64,000 bases of DNA from Eubacteriaceae bacterium. GTDB taxonomy: Bacteria > Bacillota > Clostridia > Peptostreptococcales > Anaerovoracaceae. How positions within the stretch are numbered: the first letter of the stretch is position 1; every line of letters begins with the position of its first letter. Under the pieces are notes generated by a model. It was not told the DNA's origin. It saw nothing but the letters and a program-made list of their open reading frames with translations, and did no database searches. The stretch spans positions 154,860 through 218,859 of the forward strand of contig CABIXY010000003.1 in NCBI GenBank assembly GCA_902362805.1, given 5' to 3'. Position numbers and translations under genes: made by a program. Below, one piece after another: positions 62,128 through 64,000 of this stretch.

Positions 62128-62143
62128 ACATACATACGTATGT
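62128..62143 (+). promoter_or_regulatory. Operator before the second ABC transporter
   Basis: ACATAC-ATAC-GTATGT, matching the site at 61397-61412 apart from the centre. It lies 20 bp before the ABC start codon. Confidence 0.75.
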
Positions 62144-62162
62144 ATATAAAAGGAGGATAATC

Positions 62163-63017
62163 ATGACAGAAACAATAATTGAAGTATCCGGGCTGCAAAA
62201 ATCCTATAAGGCAAACCATGTTTTAAAAGATGTCAGTTTTACGATTGACAAAGGTAGCATCTTTGCGCTGCTCGGCTCAAATGGTGCAGGAAAAACAACA
62301 GTTATCAAAATTCTCTCCACACTGCTGAAATCAGACGGTGGCAGTGCTGTCATTAACGGATTTGACGTAGCGGTAAATGGCGACGATGTCCGTCAGTGCA
62401 TCAGCCTGACAGGGCAGTTTGTAGCAGTAGATGAAGTTTTGACAGGCAGAGAAAACCTAACGCTGATCGGACAGCTGAAACGTCTGCCAAACCTTAAAAG
62501 CACCGTAGACGAGTGGCTGTCTTTTTCCAGATTAGAAGATGCTGCCAATAGAAGAGTGTCTACCTATTCGGGAGGTATGCGGCGCAGGCTCGATATAGCG
62601 ATGAGCCTGATGGGGAACCCCGATGTGCTTTTTCTTGACGAGCCGACAACAGGACTTGACCCACAGAATCGTATCGCCATGTGGGGCTTGGTAAAGGATT
62701 TAGCAAAGAAAGGGACAACTGTGGTTCTCACAACACAATATTTAGAAGAAGCTGAATATCTCGCTGATAATATTGCTATTTTACATGACGGTAAAATTAT
62801 TGCAGAAGGCACACCAAAGTATTTAAAAGAAATAATGCCCGAAAGAGGGGTGCGGCTTACTTTTGACAGTGAGATGAAAGCCAATACAGCGATAAAGCTC
62901 TTGAAGGAAAATGGGGTTTCTGCCGACAGCATAGAACAAAACCTGCCTTCATTAGAGGAGGTATTTTTAACACTAATTGATGAAAAGAAGGAGAGAAATC
63001 AACATGAAAAAATCTAA
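62163..63017 (+). CDS. DrrA-type ABC transporter ATP-binding protein
   Basis: A 284-residue ATPase of the daunorubicin-resistance/DrrA subfamily. Walker A is GSNGAGKTT, signature TYSGGMRRRLDIA, Walker B VLFLDEPTTGLDP; TTQYLEEAEYLAD contains Gln where the switch His usually lies, common in DrrA. AGGAGG precedes ATG 62163. It overlaps the permease gene by 14 bp and works with it. Confidence 0.92.
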   Translation: MTETIIEVSGLQKSYKANHVLKDVSFTIDKGSIFALLGSNGAGKTTVIKILSTLLKSDGGSAVINGFDVAVNGDDVRQCISLTGQFVAVDEVLTGRENLTLIGQLKRLPNLKSTVDEWLSFSRLEDAANRRVSTYSGGMRRRLDIAMSLMGNPDVLFLDEPTTGLDPQNRIAMWGLVKDLAKKGTTVVLTTQYLEEAEYLADNIAILHDGKIIAEGTPKYLKEIMPERGVRLTFDSEMKANTAIKLLKENGVSADSIEQNLPSLEEVFLTLIDEKKERNQHEKI

Positions 63018-63768
63018 CAAAAACATATTCCTTGACACTTGGGTCATGTTCAAACGCTGTTTAACGATCTCTTTGCGAAATCCTGAAACGCTCCTAACGG
63101 CAACACTAATACCATTTTGCTTGATTTTTTTATTTGGTACGGTATTCGGCAGCATATCCGATGTAGGAGATTATAATTACATTGATTTTATCGTGCCGGG
63201 AATTATTTTACAAAGTGTCGCGCAGGCATCTCAATATTCGGCAATGAATGTTACCGCTGACATGACAAAGGGTATCATAGACCGTTTTCGCTGTATGTCT
63301 ATTTCAAAATCTGCTGTGCTGATCGGCCATACAGGTGCCGGAGTGATACGAGGTATCATTTCAAGCGCCATCATTGTGGTGACAGCGCCCATTCTCGGCT
63401 TTAGACCGCAAGCAGGGATTTTTGAATGGCTTTTGTTTGTAGCACTTCTTTTGCTGATAAATATTACATTTACACTAATCGCTGTACTTTGTGGGACGAT
63501 TTCAAAGTCAGTAGAAGGAGCAACTGGTCTACTATTTCCCCTCTTTATTCTGCCTTTTATGAGTTCGGGATTTGCTCCCGTTGACACGATGCCAGGGGGT
63601 ATTGGTTGGTTTGCTGCAATACAGCCTATGACATCAATGATCGATAGTTTGAGAGCCCTGACCCTTGATTTGCCTTTAGGGAATAGTATATGGCAGGCAC
63701 TCGCATGGTGCACGGTTTTAAGTATCGTAAGCTTTGCTGTTTCAATGGGGACATACAACCGCAAATAA
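63004..63768 (+). CDS. DrrB-type ABC-2 permease
   Basis: A 254-residue membrane protein with six helices. TLIPFCLIFLFGTVFG, DFIVPGIILQSVAQ, GIIDRFRCMSISKSAVLIGH and FPLFILPFMSSGFAPVDTMPG match DrrB-type multidrug exporters. ATG 63004 (MKKSNKN) is chosen over 62977 because AAGGAGAG precedes it. Confidence 0.9.
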   Translation: MKKSNKNIFLDTWVMFKRCLTISLRNPETLLTATLIPFCLIFLFGTVFGSISDVGDYNYIDFIVPGIILQSVAQASQYSAMNVTADMTKGIIDRFRCMSISKSAVLIGHTGAGVIRGIISSAIIVVTAPILGFRPQAGIFEWLLFVALLLLINITFTLIAVLCGTISKSVEGATGLLFPLFILPFMSSGFAPVDTMPGGIGWFAAIQPMTSMIDSLRALTLDLPLGNSIWQALAWCTVLSIVSFAVSMGTYNRK

Positions 63769-63816
63769 GCATAAAGGTACATCTATGACCAATCTATGCT
63801 CAGTAAAAAGAAAAAA

Positions 63817-63858
63817 TTAGCACTCACCTCTTGACAGTGCTAACAAAAATGATATAAT
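63817..63858 (+). promoter_or_regulatory. CIRCE element and overlapping promoter
   Basis: TTAGCACTC (63817-63825), 9-bp spacer, CAGTGCTAA (63835-63843): the HrcA-binding CIRCE inverted repeat with one mismatch. TTGACA (63831-63836) and TATAAT (63853-63858), 16 bp apart, overlap it. Heat-shock control of the transcript that leaves the window is expected. Confidence 0.85.
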
Positions 63859-63894
63859 AACAATTGTAAAAGGGATATAGAGTTTATAAAAAAC

Positions 63895-64000
63895 GTGGAA
63901 ATGACGGAATCAAAGATTCCTATTTCCACATGTCGCCCACAAGGGGCGACTCTTCGCAAGGTGCGTTTTTTGAAACATACGGAAATACGTCCTTTAGACG
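63895..64000 (+). ncRNA. Structured leader or small RNA under CIRCE control (truncated by window)
   Basis: GTGGAAA (63895-63901) pairs with TTTCCAC (63923-63929), and inside it GGAATC (63906-63911) with GATTCC (63915-63920). GTCGCCC (63932-63938) pairs with GGGCGAC (63944-63950). A short CGC/GCG hairpin then six T (63966-63971) could be a weak terminator. No coding frame begins here. I do not recognise the RNA class. Confidence 0.45.

Noticed and set aside
63895..64000. T-box or tmRNA start
   Set aside because: The T-box TGG motif region and the tmRNA 5' signature are absent in the visible part.

Overview
The window looks like a chromosome segment of a spore-forming, anaerobic Clostridia-type Firmicute. 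Reasons: AGGAGG-type ribosome sites, TTGACA/TATAAT promoters, a spore photoproduct lyase, a PII-like c-di-AMP receptor, a BclA-like collagen protein, fused FeoA-FeoB and a CIRCE element. An Anaerovoracaceae-like (Family XIII) host is only a guess. No rRNA, tRNA or CRISPR array was seen.

Region 1 (1-10.9 kb) is an AT-rich accessory island. It opens with the 3' end of an RlmD/RumA-type RNA methyltransferase. A complete type II CBASS operon follows: Cap4 nuclease-SAVED effector, CD-NTase, Cap2 E1/E2 and Cap3 JAMM peptidase. Next come a dGTPase, an AlbA_2/Schlafen-type protein with a TPQD repeat, and several decayed fragments. Decayed pieces resembling the methyltransferase tail recur at the cargo boundaries, two of them starting with the same 16-bp sequence. 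This suggests repeated cassette insertion at one kind of site.

Region 2 (11-20.6 kb) holds an MFS exporter with a divergent TetR gene, an AlkC-type DNA glycosylase, a three-domain RidA protein (possibly a covalent trimer), a PAS-GGDEF-EAL protein, spore photoproduct lyase, and a second TetR gene divergent from a small membrane protein.

Region 3 (20.7-27.5 kb) starts with a condensation-domain/TudS-like fusion that has an internal ribosome site and a leader hairpin over its start. A probable spore-surface cluster follows: a glycosyltransferase, a collagen-like protein with a C1q-like head, and a thioester-domain protein without a signal peptide but with Asn-rich and Pro/Cys-rich tails.

Region 4 (27.8-43.9 kb) is mostly housekeeping and signalling: a membrane GGDEF-EAL protein, a choloylglycine-hydrolase family enzyme, a MalY/PatB-HAD-radical SAM run, two cold-shock genes whose leaders each carry a terminator-like hairpin with compensatory changes, a FeoAB locus under a palindromic operator, a beta-helix protein, a DUF2000/AraC pair, a zinc-dependent phospholipase C-like protein and a terpenoid-cyclase-fold protein.

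Region 5 (43.9-57.4 kb) has a Zn/Cd-type P1B ATPase with a separate HMA chaperone and an AraC regulator, a MITE-like repeat, a glutamine-amidotransferase-like hydrolase, gene remnants, a multi-hairpin repeat, and a compact operon (XRE regulator, YkvI-type permease, SDR lacking the usual Tyr, ACC-synthase-like and HisC-like aminotransferases) that may be an undescribed amino-acid-derivative pathway.

Region 6 (57.4-64 kb) has the c-di-AMP receptor, two TetR-ABC transporter modules each with a visible palindromic operator, and a CIRCE-controlled, highly structured leader that runs off the end.
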